A DNA stretch of 64,000 nucleotides, taken from Streptomyces sp. NBC_01304 (GTDB taxonomy: Bacteria > Actinomycetota > Actinomycetes > Streptomycetales > Streptomycetaceae). A program made the translations under genes and the position numbers. Of this stretch, positions 45,665 to 54,464 are shown in pieces. Position 1 is the stretch's first letter. Each line of letters begins with the position of its first letter. Under the pieces are notes generated by a model. That model did no database searches. It was not told the origin of the DNA and saw nothing but the letters and a program-made list of their open reading frames with translations. The DNA lies in contig NZ_CP109055.1 in the NCBI RefSeq assembly GCF_035975855.1, positions 682,001 to 746,000 on the forward strand, given 5' to 3'.

Positions 45665-46252
45665 GCGCTCACCCCCAGGCAGTCGCGCAGCCGGATCAGT
45701 CCGTCGCGCAGGCGGGTCTTGACCGTTCCCAGGGGGAGCGTCAGCAGTTGGGCGACTTCGCGATAGGTCAACCCGCGATAGTAGGCAAGGGTCACGGCCT
45801 CACGCTGCAGTGTGGTGAGGGCGCCCAGACAGCGGCGTACCCGCTGCTGCTCCAGTCGGGTCTCGACCTGCTCGGTGACCTCGTCGTACGCGGGTGTCCG
45901 CGCCAGCAACGCGGCCTTGTGCTCCCGCTCGGCGGCGGCCTGCGCGGAGCGCACCCGCGTCCACCGCGCGCCGGTGCGCGAGCGTCATCACCCACGTCAT
46001 GGCACTGCCCTTCTCCGGCCGGAACCGGGCAGCGGTCCGCCAGACATCCACCAGCACTTCCTGAGCAACCTCCTCGGACTGTGCAGGATCACGCAGCACA
46101 CTGCGCACCAGACCGAGCACAGGACCGCTCACCAGGTCGTAGACCTGCGCGAACGCCTCCTGGTCACCGCGCGCCACCTCCATCAGGGATGCCGCCAGGT
46201 CCGGCCCGGACGGTGGGGTCGGAGTGGAATCGGCACTGTGCGCAGCCCTCAC
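45661..46252 (-). pseudogene. sigK: ECF sigma factor SigK-like gene split by a one-base frameshift
   Basis: The first frame, from GTG 46252, encodes region 2 (QEAFAQVYDLVSGPVLGLV, SEEVAQEVLVDVWRTAARF) up to AHRRAVDAG. It then shifts into nonsense and stops at 45800. The second frame supplies the missing part ([46 protein letters not shown]). Removing one base near 45957-45959 (GAC GCGGG read as GAC CGG) restores RAVDRVRSAQ and a normal 196-aa ECF factor. So this is a recent disruption, a programmed shift or a sequencing error. The rest of the gene is fully conserved and the coupled rskA is intact, which favours an error or a very recent event. Confidence 0.85.
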
Positions 46253-46753
46253 AGGACTCCCTTGTCGACCATCCGTGTGGCCTTCCTCATTGCATGGCGG
46301 TCCCGATCAGAGACGGCCCGGTGGACACCGTGTCACCAGTTGTTCGGAGCGGTGCCGTCCGCGGATTGGTCTTGGCGGGACAGGTGATCGAGCTGTCCGA
46401 GGACCACTGACACGCACGGCCGACATTTCTGTGACGAAGGGGACCCGTCCGCAAGCCCCACGGCTCCGAATAGGGTCTGGTGGCCTGGTGGCCACGGAAT
46501 GCCACAGGACCCGACCTACACAGAAGGGCAGTGATTCGTGCTGCTGTGGGACGACGCCCCCGGTCCCCACTCGTGCTGACTCACGGCGCCGCGTCGCCCG
46601 TCGCGGCCGTCCTCTTTCTCCACGGTGGGCGCGAGTTCGGTACGAAGAGGCCTCCCCCATGGAACCTGCCGGGGCTGCGGATGCGGCCCTTCGCCCGGTC
46701 CCTCATCCGGGCGACGGGCGGTCACCGCATCGCGGTCGCACGGGTCCGCCCGG
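46253..46753. other. 501-base gap between the sigma gene and the GNAT gene
   Basis: No gene is supported. On the plus strand CCGTCC (46445-46450) and CCGAATA (46466-46472) stand 15 bases apart and resemble the -35/-10 of mycobacterial SigK promoters, but they point away from the sigma operon toward sequence with no gene. The sigma gene's own promoter must lie near 46253-46350 on the minus strand and was not recognised. Confidence 0.45.
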
Positions 46754-47305
46754 TCACTTCCCCAGGGCTCGCCACTCCGGTCCAAGGACCGCCCAGACCT
46801 GCTTGTCGTAGCGCGTGCCCTCGTACGGCCACGCCTCGCGGCGCACACCCTCCAGCGTCATGCCGAGCCGCTTGGCCACCGCCGAGCTGCGATCGTTGTC
46901 GGCCCGGCAGTGCCACTCGGCCCGGTGCAGTCCCCGGGTCGTGAGCGCCCAGTCCAGCAGCGCACCGCACGCCTGGGTGATCAGACCGTGGCCCTCGCCG
47001 GACGGCTCCAGCCAGCACCCGATCTCGCACGAGCCGAAAGCGGCGTCGAAATCGGTGAACATCACGCCGCCGACCAGTACGCCATCCCGCCGGATGCCGT
47101 ACAGGCGGGCGCCGTCGGCGGCCTGGCGTTCGGCGTACCGCTGAAGCGTGGCCCGCGCTCCGTCCACGTCGTCGGTGACGAATCCGGCCCCGACCCACGG
47201 CCGGATGTGCTCGCGGGCCCGGTCCAGATGGGCTGCGAACTCCTCGGCGTGCCAGACCTCCAGCGGTGCGAGGCAAGCACCGTCGCGCAGAGCCAACGAG
47301 AACAT
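46754..47305 (-). CDS. GNAT N-acetyltransferase, RimJ/RimL type
   Basis: The 183-aa protein matches the RimJ/RimL acetyltransferases: GGVMFTDFDAAFGSCEIGCWLEPSGEGHGLITQACGALLDWA (key GEGHGLITQACGALL, CoA loop), HRAEWHCRADNDRSSAVAKRLGM and EGVRREA. It may acetylate a protein N-terminus or a small amine. ATG at 47305 is chosen since AGGAGGGG lies five bases before it; the upstream ATG overlaps that site. Divergent from a TetR gene. Confidence 0.9.
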   Translation of the reverse strand: MFSLALRDGACLAPLEVWHAEEFAAHLDRAREHIRPWVGAGFVTDDVDGARATLQRYAERQAADGARLYGIRRDGVLVGGVMFTDFDAAFGSCEIGCWLEPSGEGHGLITQACGALLDWALTTRGLHRAEWHCRADNDRSSAVAKRLGMTLEGVRREAWPYEGTRYDKQVWAVLGPEWRALGK

Positions 47306-47322
47306 CAGACCCCTCCTCATTC

Positions 47323-47340
47323 ACATAACAGGTGTTACGT
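47323..47340. promoter_or_regulatory. palindrome ACATAACAGGTGTTACGT, candidate TetR operator
   Basis: An 18-base inverted repeat with one mismatched pair (perfect core TAACA-GG-TGTTA), centred between the divergent GNAT and TetR genes and 18 bases from the TetR start. Placement and size fit TetR autoregulation. Confidence 0.7.
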
Positions 47341-47357
47341 CAATGTAGCGTGGTGGC

Positions 47358-47978
47358 ATGCCACGTACCAAGGGAGATCACGAGGCCCGCCGACGCGACG
47401 TCTCCGAAGCCGTCTGGCAGGTCATGGCCACACGCGGTTTCGCCGGCCTGACCCTGCGCGCCGTCGCCACCGAACTCGGCGCGACCACCGGACTGCTCAC
47501 GCATTACTTCCCCACCAAGCGCGCCCTGGTGGAGTACGCCCTTGACCTGCTGGAGCAGCGCACCCTCTCCCGCCCCCGTCGCCAGGCGGGCAAGGGCCTG
47601 GCGGCCCTCAGGGCCGCGCTCCTCGACATCCTGCCGCTAACCCCAGAGGCCACCGACAGCAACCGCATCTGGGTCTCCTCCTGGGACGCCGCGCTCTCCG
47701 ACGCCGACCTGAGCGCCGACTACGCCCGCAAGTACGCCCAGAGCCGGGACCGGCTGTGCGACCGGGTGGCCGCGGCCCAGGAGCTCGGCGAGCTGCCTCC
47801 TGGAAACCCCGCAGACATCGCGGCCGGCGCCCAGTCCTTCACCCTCGGCCTGGTCGTCCAGGCCCTGTTCGCCCCGGCGGCATTCACGCCACAGCGCCAG
47901 GTCGAGCTCCTGGACGACTACTTGGCCGCCCTCGCCGCCCCGTCCTCCGCCGAGAACGACGACTCGACAGGATCCTGA
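47358..47978 (+). CDS. TetR-family regulator
   Basis: The 206-aa protein has the N-terminal HTH (FAGLTLRAVATELGATTGLLTHYFPTKRALVEYAL, key AVATELGATTGLLTHYF) and a BetI-like C-terminal ligand domain. It probably represses itself and the divergent acetyltransferase by binding the palindrome between them. Ligand unknown. Confidence 0.92.
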   Translation: MPRTKGDHEARRRDVSEAVWQVMATRGFAGLTLRAVATELGATTGLLTHYFPTKRALVEYALDLLEQRTLSRPRRQAGKGLAALRAALLDILPLTPEATDSNRIWVSSWDAALSDADLSADYARKYAQSRDRLCDRVAAAQELGELPPGNPADIAAGAQSFTLGLVVQALFAPAAFTPQRQVELLDDYLAALAAPSSAENDDSTGS

Positions 47979-48095
47979 CGGCAGGGCGCGGCCCCGACGC
48001 CTGACTCCGGGCGCCCCGACCGATGAGTCTCTCCGTGGCGGCCGGTCTGTATCCCTGGAACGAGATCAACCGCACTCGCATTCAAGGAGACCACC

Positions 48096-48674
48096 ATGAC
48101 CGCCACCTACACCTTCGACGTCTTCTCCAGCCTCGACGGCTTCGGCGCCGCCAGTGGCGACTGGACCGGCTACTGGGGCAAGCAGGGCCCCGAGCTCCTC
48201 GACCACCGCCTCGGCCTGTACGCCGAGGAGCAGCGGATGGTCTTCGGGGCCAACACCCATCGGGCGTTCGCGCAGATGCTGGCGTCGAGCACCGAGGAGT
48301 CCGAGGTGCGCGACCCGTGGGTCACCCGGATGGTGAACCTGCCCGCGACGGTGGTGTCGTCGACCCTGGAAGGCCCCCTCGACTGGCCGGACGCGACCGT
48401 CGTCAGCGGCGACGCCGTGGACGTCATCGCTCAGCTCAAGGAGAAGTCCGAAGTACCGCTGCGCTCGCACGGCAGCCTGTCGATGAACCGGGCACTGATG
48501 GCCGCCGGTCTGGTCGACCGCGTCCAGGTGACGCTCTTCCCGGTGATCACCGGTCGGACCGGACTGGACCCGATCTTCCACGGGGCGGCCGACTTCGACC
48601 TCGAACTGCTCGAGCACCGCACGCTCGACGGCGACATCCAAGAGCTCGTCTACCGGCCCACCCTGCATCCCTGA
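48096..48674 (+). CDS. dihydrofolate-reductase-like (RibD C-terminal) protein
   Basis: The 192-aa protein has the DHFR/RibD fold features: YTFDVFSSLDGFGAA, MVFGANTHRAF, and LRSHGSLSMNRALMAAGLVDRVQVTLFPVITGRTG. Actinobacterial genomes carry many such reductase-like proteins; most are not true DHFRs. NAD(P)H-dependent reduction of an unknown substrate is likely by family. AAGGAGA precedes ATG 48096. Confidence 0.88.
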   Translation: MTATYTFDVFSSLDGFGAASGDWTGYWGKQGPELLDHRLGLYAEEQRMVFGANTHRAFAQMLASSTEESEVRDPWVTRMVNLPATVVSSTLEGPLDWPDATVVSGDAVDVIAQLKEKSEVPLRSHGSLSMNRALMAAGLVDRVQVTLFPVITGRTGLDPIFHGAADFDLELLEHRTLDGDIQELVYRPTLHP

Positions 48675-48739
48675 GCCGGACGCCGAGGCGCGTCGGTGGA
48701 TGATCCCGTCCTCGAATCGCCTCCTGGAACGACCACCAC

Positions 48740-48776
48740 AATGTAATATGCACTACCATTGGGCGCCTATTACATT
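48740..48776. promoter_or_regulatory. AT-rich inverted repeat AATGTAATA-N19-TATTACATT
   Basis: Perfect nine-base arms at 48740-48748 and 48768-48776, strikingly AT-rich for this DNA, 71 bases before the purB-like start. Likely an operator bound by a regulator dimer across two helical turns. Confidence 0.65.
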
Positions 48777-48847
48777 CAGTGAGGCGCGGTCAGTCCGGCG
48801 GGCGACACCGATCTGGGCGAACCAGCAGGCAGAGAAGGGCTCCAGCC

Positions 48848-50155
48848 TTGATCGACAGGTATGCGCGACCCGAGATGGCCGCCCTGTGGACCGACGAGCA
48901 CAAGTACGCGACCTGGGTCCGGGTCGAGGTGCTGGCCAGTGCGGCCCAGGCGGAGATCGGAGTGGTCCCGGCCGAGGCGCTGACGGACATCCGGCGCGCG
49001 CCGGTGCCGTCGGTCGAGCGGGTCCGGGAGTGCGAGCGCACCCGGGACCACGAGATTCTGGCCTTCCTCGCCGCCTATACGGAGACCATGCCGGCCGACT
49101 CCGCCCGCTGGGTGCACCACGGGATGACCAGCTACGACCTGGTCGACACCGCGCTCGGCCACCTGCTGGCCCGCTCGTGCGACCTGGTCATCGACGCGGC
49201 ACGCGACTTCGCCCGGCTGCTGGCCGAGCGGGCCCTGGAGCACTGGGACACCCCGTGCATCGCCCGTACGCACGGGATCCACGCGGAGCCGACGACGTTC
49301 GGGCAGAAGCTGGCCGGGCACGCCCATGCCATGCACCGCTGCCTGTCCCGGCTCACGGCTGCCCGCGCATCGGTGGCCGTGGGCACGATCTCCGGCCCGG
49401 TCGGCACGTACTCCCACATCTCCGAGCAGGTCGAGGCCCGGGTATGCGCCGAGCTCGGCCTGGGCATCGAGCCGATCCCGACGCAGGTCGTCGCCCGCGA
49501 CCGGCACGCCGAGCTGCTGTCGGCGCTGGCGGTCACGGGGGCCGTCGTCGAGCAATTCGCCCTGGAGATGCGCCTGTTGCAGCGCACCGAGGTCGGCGAG
49601 GTCGAGGAACCCCGCACCAGCGCCTACCAGGGCTCCAGCGCCATGCCGCACAAGCGCAACCCGACCACGAGTGAGCGGTTGTGCGGTCTGGCGCGGCTGC
49701 TGCGCGCCAACGCGGGTGCCGCGTACGAGAACGTCGCCCTGTGGCACGAGCGGGACCTCGCCCACTCGTCCAGCGAACGGATCATCCTGCCCGACAGCCT
49801 GACCGTCGCCCACTACCAACTCACCGGCGCCGCCGACCTGTTGCGCGGCCTGCGGATCTTCCCCGAGCGCATGGCCCGCAACATCGACTTCACCGATGGG
49901 CTGATCTATTCCTCCGAGGTCTTCCTCGACCTCGTGGCCGCCGGCACCGACCGCGAGGAGGCCTACCGCCTGGTGCAGGCCGCGGCGACCGACGCCTGGT
50001 CCAACGGCACCAGCCTGAGCGGTGCGTTGACCGAGCGGGGCGTGGCGGTCGACGCCGACCGGCTGCGGCCGGACCGGTTCCTGGGCAACCGCGCCCACCT
50101 CAAGTCCCGACTCGAAGAGCTGAGCAAGGAGTTGCATCACCCTGTGGACCTGTGA
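48848..50155 (+). CDS. purB: adenylosuccinate lyase
   Basis: The 435-aa protein aligns with bacterial Pur[20 protein letters not shown] at the start, [30 protein letters not shown] with the catalytic His, and the fumarase-superfamily signature [11 protein letters not shown]. It cleaves adenylosuccinate to AMP and fumarate, and SAICAR in purine synthesis. The start is TTG at 48848, giving the usual family N-terminus (IDRYARPEM). No purine genes adjoin it and it has a private AT-rich operator, so it could be a second copy with a specialised role; I cannot see the rest of the genome. Confidence 0.9.
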   Translation: MIDRYARPEMAALWTDEHKYATWVRVEVLASAAQAEIGVVPAEALTDIRRAPVPSVERVRECERTRDHEILAFLAAYTETMPADSARWVHHGMTSYDLVDTALGHLLARSCDLVIDAARDFARLLAERALEHWDTPCIARTHGIHAEPTTFGQKLAGHAHAMHRCLSRLTAARASVAVGTISGPVGTYSHISEQVEARVCAELGLGIEPIPTQVVARDRHAELLSALAVTGAVVEQFALEMRLLQRTEVGEVEEPRTSAYQGSSAMPHKRNPTTSERLCGLARLLRANAGAAYENVALWHERDLAHSSSERIILPDSLTVAHYQLTGAADLLRGLRIFPERMARNIDFTDGLIYSSEVFLDLVAAGTDREEAYRLVQAAATDAWSNGTSLSGALTERGVAVDADRLRPDRFLGNRAHLKSRLEELSKELHHPVDL

Positions 50156-50283
50156 GCTCGCCGTCGGCGACGACATGGACGTCCAGGACGCAGCGGGTTG
50201 AACCGGGTACCGGCGATCGACCGCTGAGGACCTTCAGCCACCCCGACCGGCCCTCTCTGTGACGCGCCGCACCCAGCCATGAC

Positions 50284-50532
50284 GACTTTCCTGCCGCACT
50301 CAGCCTCACCGTTGGTCTCGTGGTGGCGCGCCTGGAGCACCGCTGTTGCGGCCTGGCGCAGCAACCATGTTCCGGCGAGGACGACCAGAGCCATGGCGCC
50401 CAACTGGCTTACCGTGAGCTGCTCGTGCAGGACGAGGAAGCCGATTCCCGCTCCTGCGGCGGGGCCCAGCGCGAGCAGCACCCCGAAGGCGCGCGTGCCG
50501 ATGCGCCGCAGGAGCGTCATGTCCAGGACGTC
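50284..50532 (-). pseudogene. EamA/RhtA-type transporter, C-terminal remnant
   Basis: A leftward frame reads DMTLLRRIGTRAFGVLLALG, GFLVLHEQLTVSQLGAMALV and then GTWLLRQAA. This is the end of an EamA (DMT superfamily) exporter of the RhtA type. The family's first nine helices are missing upstream, where the sequence abuts the 50832 gene's leader. The remnant lies between purB and that gene and probably marks an old deletion or insertion. Confidence 0.7.
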
Positions 50533-50831
50533 CGCAGTGGTCGATGCTGACGGCCGGATGCCGATCCGCATCTGACGGCTCCCGGTGCGGTGCGCCGACG
50601 ACTCGCCGCGCAAGCGCCATCCCTTTCAAGCCAACCTGGGGCCGCGGCCCCCGCCCGCGCCGAAGCCGTTGTCGACAAGTCGGGCCGGTGCCAGACTCCA
50701 TGGCCCGGCACCGGCTTGCGCGCACACCGGTTTCGCGAGGCGACCTGCTCCGCGCCGCCCGGCCTGCCGTCACGCACGTGGTCTCTCCCCCCACTCTCCT
50801 GCATTTCTGCGAGCTGAAGGCGAGGCCACTG

Positions 50832-53800
50832 ATGAGGCCCACCGAGCACCGCACGCTGCACTACGACTTCTCCCATCTGAGCGGGAAGCGCGAGTACACC
50901 TTCCACCACGGCGCTCTGGCGGTGCCGTTGCGGCGACACACGGCGGCGACGCTGACCGCGGCACGCAAGGCCGTTCCCCTGCTGCGGCTCGTTCCGGACC
51001 GGCATCTGACGCACTTCGTCGAGGCAGACCTCTTCACCGACGCCATCGGCATGAACTCGGTGACGATCCGCAAGCGCCTCGGGAGCCGCCAGATCGATCA
51101 TGTGGTGCACATGGCCGTCAACGTCCCCACCGCGGGCCGGGAGGCAGGACGCGCCAGGCTCCTGCGCAGGTGGCGCAAGGAGAGCGGCAGGGGTACGCCC
51201 TTCGGCCGCGCCAAGCCGGCCGTCCACCCCAAGCTTGCGCAGTACGACGTCACGCCCCAGCGGGTGCGTCAAGTCCTCGGCAACAGTGCGCTGCCCGAGT
51301 TCCCGGACCACATCTACGACATCAACGACGCCATCGACGCGGCCACCGCCCTGCTCTACCACCACAGCGACCTGGTCAACCTCAACACCGACGACGGCGG
51401 CAGCATCCCGGCGATCATCATCGAGGACTGCATCACGCCCGCCGTGAGCAGCACCATGGAACTCCCCCTGGAGATCCTCGACGAGGGCGACGCGTGGATG
51501 ATCACCACGCAGATCGACGGCAGCAACGCCCTCAGCTCCACCCCCAGCCCCGACGTCCAGGACATGACCACCGGCCCGCTCCAGGCCGCGCTGATCAGCG
51601 CCCAGAACCATCCGGACCTCGAGGGACAGCAGTGGAGTTACGAGTACGGGACCACGGCGTCGGACTATGACAGCACGAGCGGCTCCGTCCCCCCGGCGGA
51701 CCTGCTCCGCTCGGACGCGGGCAGTTGGGCGGCCCGCAACCTCACCCCGTCCAACGGGCTGAGCATCGACGCCGGCAGCGTCTCGTACACCGAGCCGCCG
51801 ACCACCACGGTGTGGACGGGCAAGGGCACCTGGTCCAGCAACGACGCCGTGCCGCTGCCCTCACAGACCATCGCGTCCCTGCTCGCCCAGGGGCAGGTCT
51901 CCCTCGTCGTCAGCTCGGCCGATCACCCCACCGGGCTGCTCACCGGCACACCCGACGCGGCGGGCGCGGATCCCGACACTGCCATGCAGCAGTACACCGT
52001 GGCCCTCACCGGTCCCGACACCGCCGTCACGGGCAGCGCGACCTGCACCCTCAACACCGGGGCATCCGGACTCAGTTACGACATCCGGATCGACCTCGGC
52101 AGCAAGAGCACCACCCTCGCCGCCGGGTTCACCTATCCCGACAAGAGCCAGCCGACGGGCCTCGTCACCGCCCCGATCGCGCTCACCGACGCGACCGGCT
52201 ACGGCACGCTGTCCTTCGAGTGCACCAACAAGTGGCTGCGCCATCTGTCGGTCGGCGTGCAGTACTTGGGCCCCGGCGGAACCGTCCTGTCCCCGCCGGC
52301 CGGCTGGAACGACCAGATCCCCGAGTATCTGCGCGGCGCCTTCGAGCCCGATCCGAACACACCGTTCCTCGCACTGCTGCAGCCGGTCACCACCGTGTTC
52401 GGCGTCCCCATTCCGAACAAGCCGGTGCGACTCTCCGTCCCCGTCTGGGACGACGTGGCCGCCGTGCGCTTCCGCTGCGGCGGCCTCGGCACGGGGACGT
52501 ACGACACCGCGGTGTGCCCGATCGGTCTGACGGTGACCTGTCTGGCCGAACTCGCCCTGCCGGTCTTCCTGATGTGGGCGTCCGCGGCCGTGATGGAGAC
52601 CGACACCGTGAAGTCGATCATGGCGGACAAGGAGGTGCTGTTCGCCGTCTGCACCGCCGGGGCGTTCCTCGTATCCGGACCGACCGCCGCGTACATCGGA
52701 ACCTCGCAGGATCCCGGCGCGGCCGCTGCGGGACTGGCCGAGAAGTTCGGGCCGCTGCTCCTTGACCCGGCGACCTCGCTGGGCAAATGGGTGCTCGCGC
52801 AGCTCCTCGGCGCCGCCGCCGAGGACGCCATTCCGTTCATCGACACCGCCCTCGCGGTGCTCAACAAGGCCGTCACCGCCGCCCAACTCGCCGAAACCAC
52901 CGCCGAAGTGCTGCAGTCGCCGTTCGTGTACGAGACGGACCTGGTGCGCTCGGTGGAGCTCGACGTCACGCTCAAGCCCGACCCCGGCTACAACAAGTTC
53001 CCCGACTACCACGACCACTACACGGTCACCGTGTCCTACGACGTGGGCACCACCCTGCCCGTCGTGACCAACTACCTGGACGACGACCACCCGGTCAGCG
53101 ATGCGATCGTGGTGAAGTTCCCGGCCGTGCCCTCCGGCGGCAACCTCAAGGTCCTGGTCGTCTTCTACGCCGAGGACGGCTGGCAGTCCGGTCAAGGCCA
53201 GACCGACTGGATCGACAGCGTGGTCGAGAAGGGCCAGCTGAGTGTCGAGGTGGTGGTCACCACGAACGAGCCCACGCTGAACGACCAGAGCGTCTATCTG
53301 CACAAGTGCAAGATCGGGCAGCTGTCCTCCGGGGACCTGGGCTGGCTGGACTACCCGGGCAAGCCGCCGACGGCCACCGTCACCACGCCCTCGCCGTACG
53401 CGAGCAAGGGCAAGGCGCTGGTGCAATGGGCCGACCTCACCGTCGCCCAGTCCCCCGAGATGATCGGCTACTGCTGGCAGGCCACAGGGCTCTCGGTGCC
53501 GCCCGATCAGCCCGACCGTCCCGTCTCGAACGACGCGCTGTGGATGCTGCAGAACCTCTCCGTCCTGGAGCACCCGCAGGCCGGGCTCTCGTACCCGAAG
53601 GTCGGCTTCACCGGCCAGCCGCTGATGGCGTACGACCTGGCCAGCTCCGACGACGGCAAGGGCGCGAACTTCTTCGTCGACCCCACCCGCGGCGCCTTCG
53701 ACCCGAAATCCAACCCCGCCGGCGGCTACCATCTGCGCCGGCTCACTCTCAGCCACGCAGGCCCCGGACCGGTTTTCGGTGTCGGCAGCAACCAGAGCTA

Positions 53801-54464
53801 CGGACGCTTCCCGCTGCCGATGGATCACTGCGTGTACCACTCGCAGGGCTTCGTGTTCGGCATCAACAGCGCCACCCACAAGATCTTCAAGCTGGACGTC
53901 CTGGACAGCTATGTCGCCGACCAGGACGCCCCGATGGCGACCCAGGCCGCGGGCAAGGGCACCCGGGACGGGCTGATCTACCAGCCCGTCGCGATCGCCG
54001 CCGCCCTCGACGGCAGGGTCCTGGTCCTGGAGGCGGGCAACCAGCGGGTGCAGGCCTTCGACACATGCGGCAAACCGGTCAAGTACTTCGCCGACCCCGA
54101 CAACCCCGGTGACCCCAACGCCAAGATCGCGACGATGGCCCTGGTCAAACGCTCACAGACGCACCTGCTCGACCTGGCGACCGAGGCCCAGGGGTACCTG
54201 TACGTCCTGTCCTACACCGGGGACGGCAGCAAGCCGACGCAGTACCAGATGGACCTGTACAACCCCGACGGATCGCTGCTCGTCTCCACCCCGAAGGTAC
54301 CGGCGGCCCGGATGACGGTGGACATCCTGCGCTCCATGTACACCCTCAACTTCGAGGTCATCGTGGACGCGTACGGGCGCCCCCAGCCCTCCGTCAGCCA
54401 GTGGCTGCCGCCCGCCCCGCCGCCCGGCCTGTCGGGGCGCAAACCGAGGCGGGGGCGGCGATGA
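50832..54464 (+). CDS. large protein of unknown function with C-terminal NHL/beta-propeller-like region
   Basis: The 1210-aa protein is not recognised as a whole. Residues 1-170 are basic (LLRRWRKESGRGTPFGRAKP). Residues 170-560 are acidic and rich in Ser/Thr/Gly with beta-type sequence. Two hydrophobic stretches at about 566-585 and 600-620 (CLAELALPVFLMWASAAVM; FAVCTAGAFLVSGPTAA) may form membrane helices. From about residue 1000 an NHL-like beta-propeller part appears (YQPVAIAAALDGRVLVLEAGN, QRVQAFDTCGKPVKYF). No signal peptide is seen. The ATG at 50832 gives the first sensible start; the frame extends upstream through the EamA remnant. It is coupled by ATGA to a pentapeptide-repeat gene, so the two products probably work together. 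Confidence 0.75.
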   Translation: MRPTEHRTLHYDFSHLSGKREYTFHHGALAVPLRRHTAATLTAARKAVPLLRLVPDRHLTHFVEADLFTDAIGMNSVTIRKRLGSRQIDHVVHMAVNVPTAGREAGRARLLRRWRKESGRGTPFGRAKPAVHPKLAQYDVTPQRVRQVLGNSALPEFPDHIYDINDAIDAATALLYHHSDLVNLNTDDGGSIPAIIIEDCITPAVSSTMELPLEILDEGDAWMITTQIDGSNALSSTPSPDVQDMTTGPLQAALISAQNHPDLEGQQWSYEYGTTASDYDSTSGSVPPADLLRSDAGSWAARNLTPSNGLSIDAGSVSYTEPPTTTVWTGKGTWSSNDAVPLPSQTIASLLAQGQVSLVVSSADHPTGLLTGTPDAAGADPDTAMQQYTVALTGPDTAVTGSATCTLNTGASGLSYDIRIDLGSKSTTLAAGFTYPDKSQPTGLVTAPIALTDATGYGTLSFECTNKWLRHLSVGVQYLGPGGTVLSPPAGWNDQIPEYLRGAFEPDPNTPFLALLQPVTTVFGVPIPNKPVRLSVPVWDDVAAVRFRCGGLGTGTYDTAVCPIGLTVTCLAELALPVFLMWASAAVMETDTVKSIMADKEVLFAVCTAGAFLVSGPTAAYIGTSQDPGAAAAGLAEKFGPLLLDPATSLGKWVLAQLLGAAAEDAIPFIDTALAVLNKAVTAAQLAETTAEVLQSPFVYETDLVRSVELDVTLKPDPGYNKFPDYHDHYTVTVSYDVGTTLPVVTNYLDDDHPVSDAIVVKFPAVPSGGNLKVLVVFYAEDGWQSGQGQTDWIDSVVEKGQLSVEVVVTTNEPTLNDQSVYLHKCKIGQLSSGDLGWLDYPGKPPTATVTTPSPYASKGKALVQWADLTVAQSPEMIGYCWQATGLSVPPDQPDRPVSNDALWMLQNLSVLEHPQAGLSYPKVGFTGQPLMAYDLASSDDGKGANFFVDPTRGAFDPKSNPAGGYHLRRLTLSHAGPGPVFGVGSNQSYGRFPLPMDHCVYHSQGFVFGINSATHKIFKLDVLDSYVADQDAPMATQAAGKGTRDGLIYQPVAIAAALDGRVLVLEAGNQRVQAFDTCGKPVKYFADPDNPGDPNAKIATMALVKRSQTHLLDLATEAQGYLYVLSYTGDGSKPTQYQMDLYNPDGSLLVSTPKVPAARMTVDILRSMYTLNFEVIVDAYGRPQPSVSQWLPPAPPPGLSGRKPRRGRR

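Noticed and set aside
46480..46944. Rightward frame in the sigma-GNAT gap
   Set aside because: No ribosome binding site or domain, Arg/Pro/Thr-rich, and it overlaps the GNAT gene antisense.
50544..50831. Upstream extension of the 1210-aa gene
   Set aside because: Runs antisense to the EamA remnant with Arg/Pro-rich content; ATG 50832 is a better start.
51861..53879. 672-residue leftward frame opposite the 1210-aa gene
   Set aside because: Gly/Arg/Val/His-rich shadow sequence without motifs; the sense frame is coupled to the pentapeptide gene.
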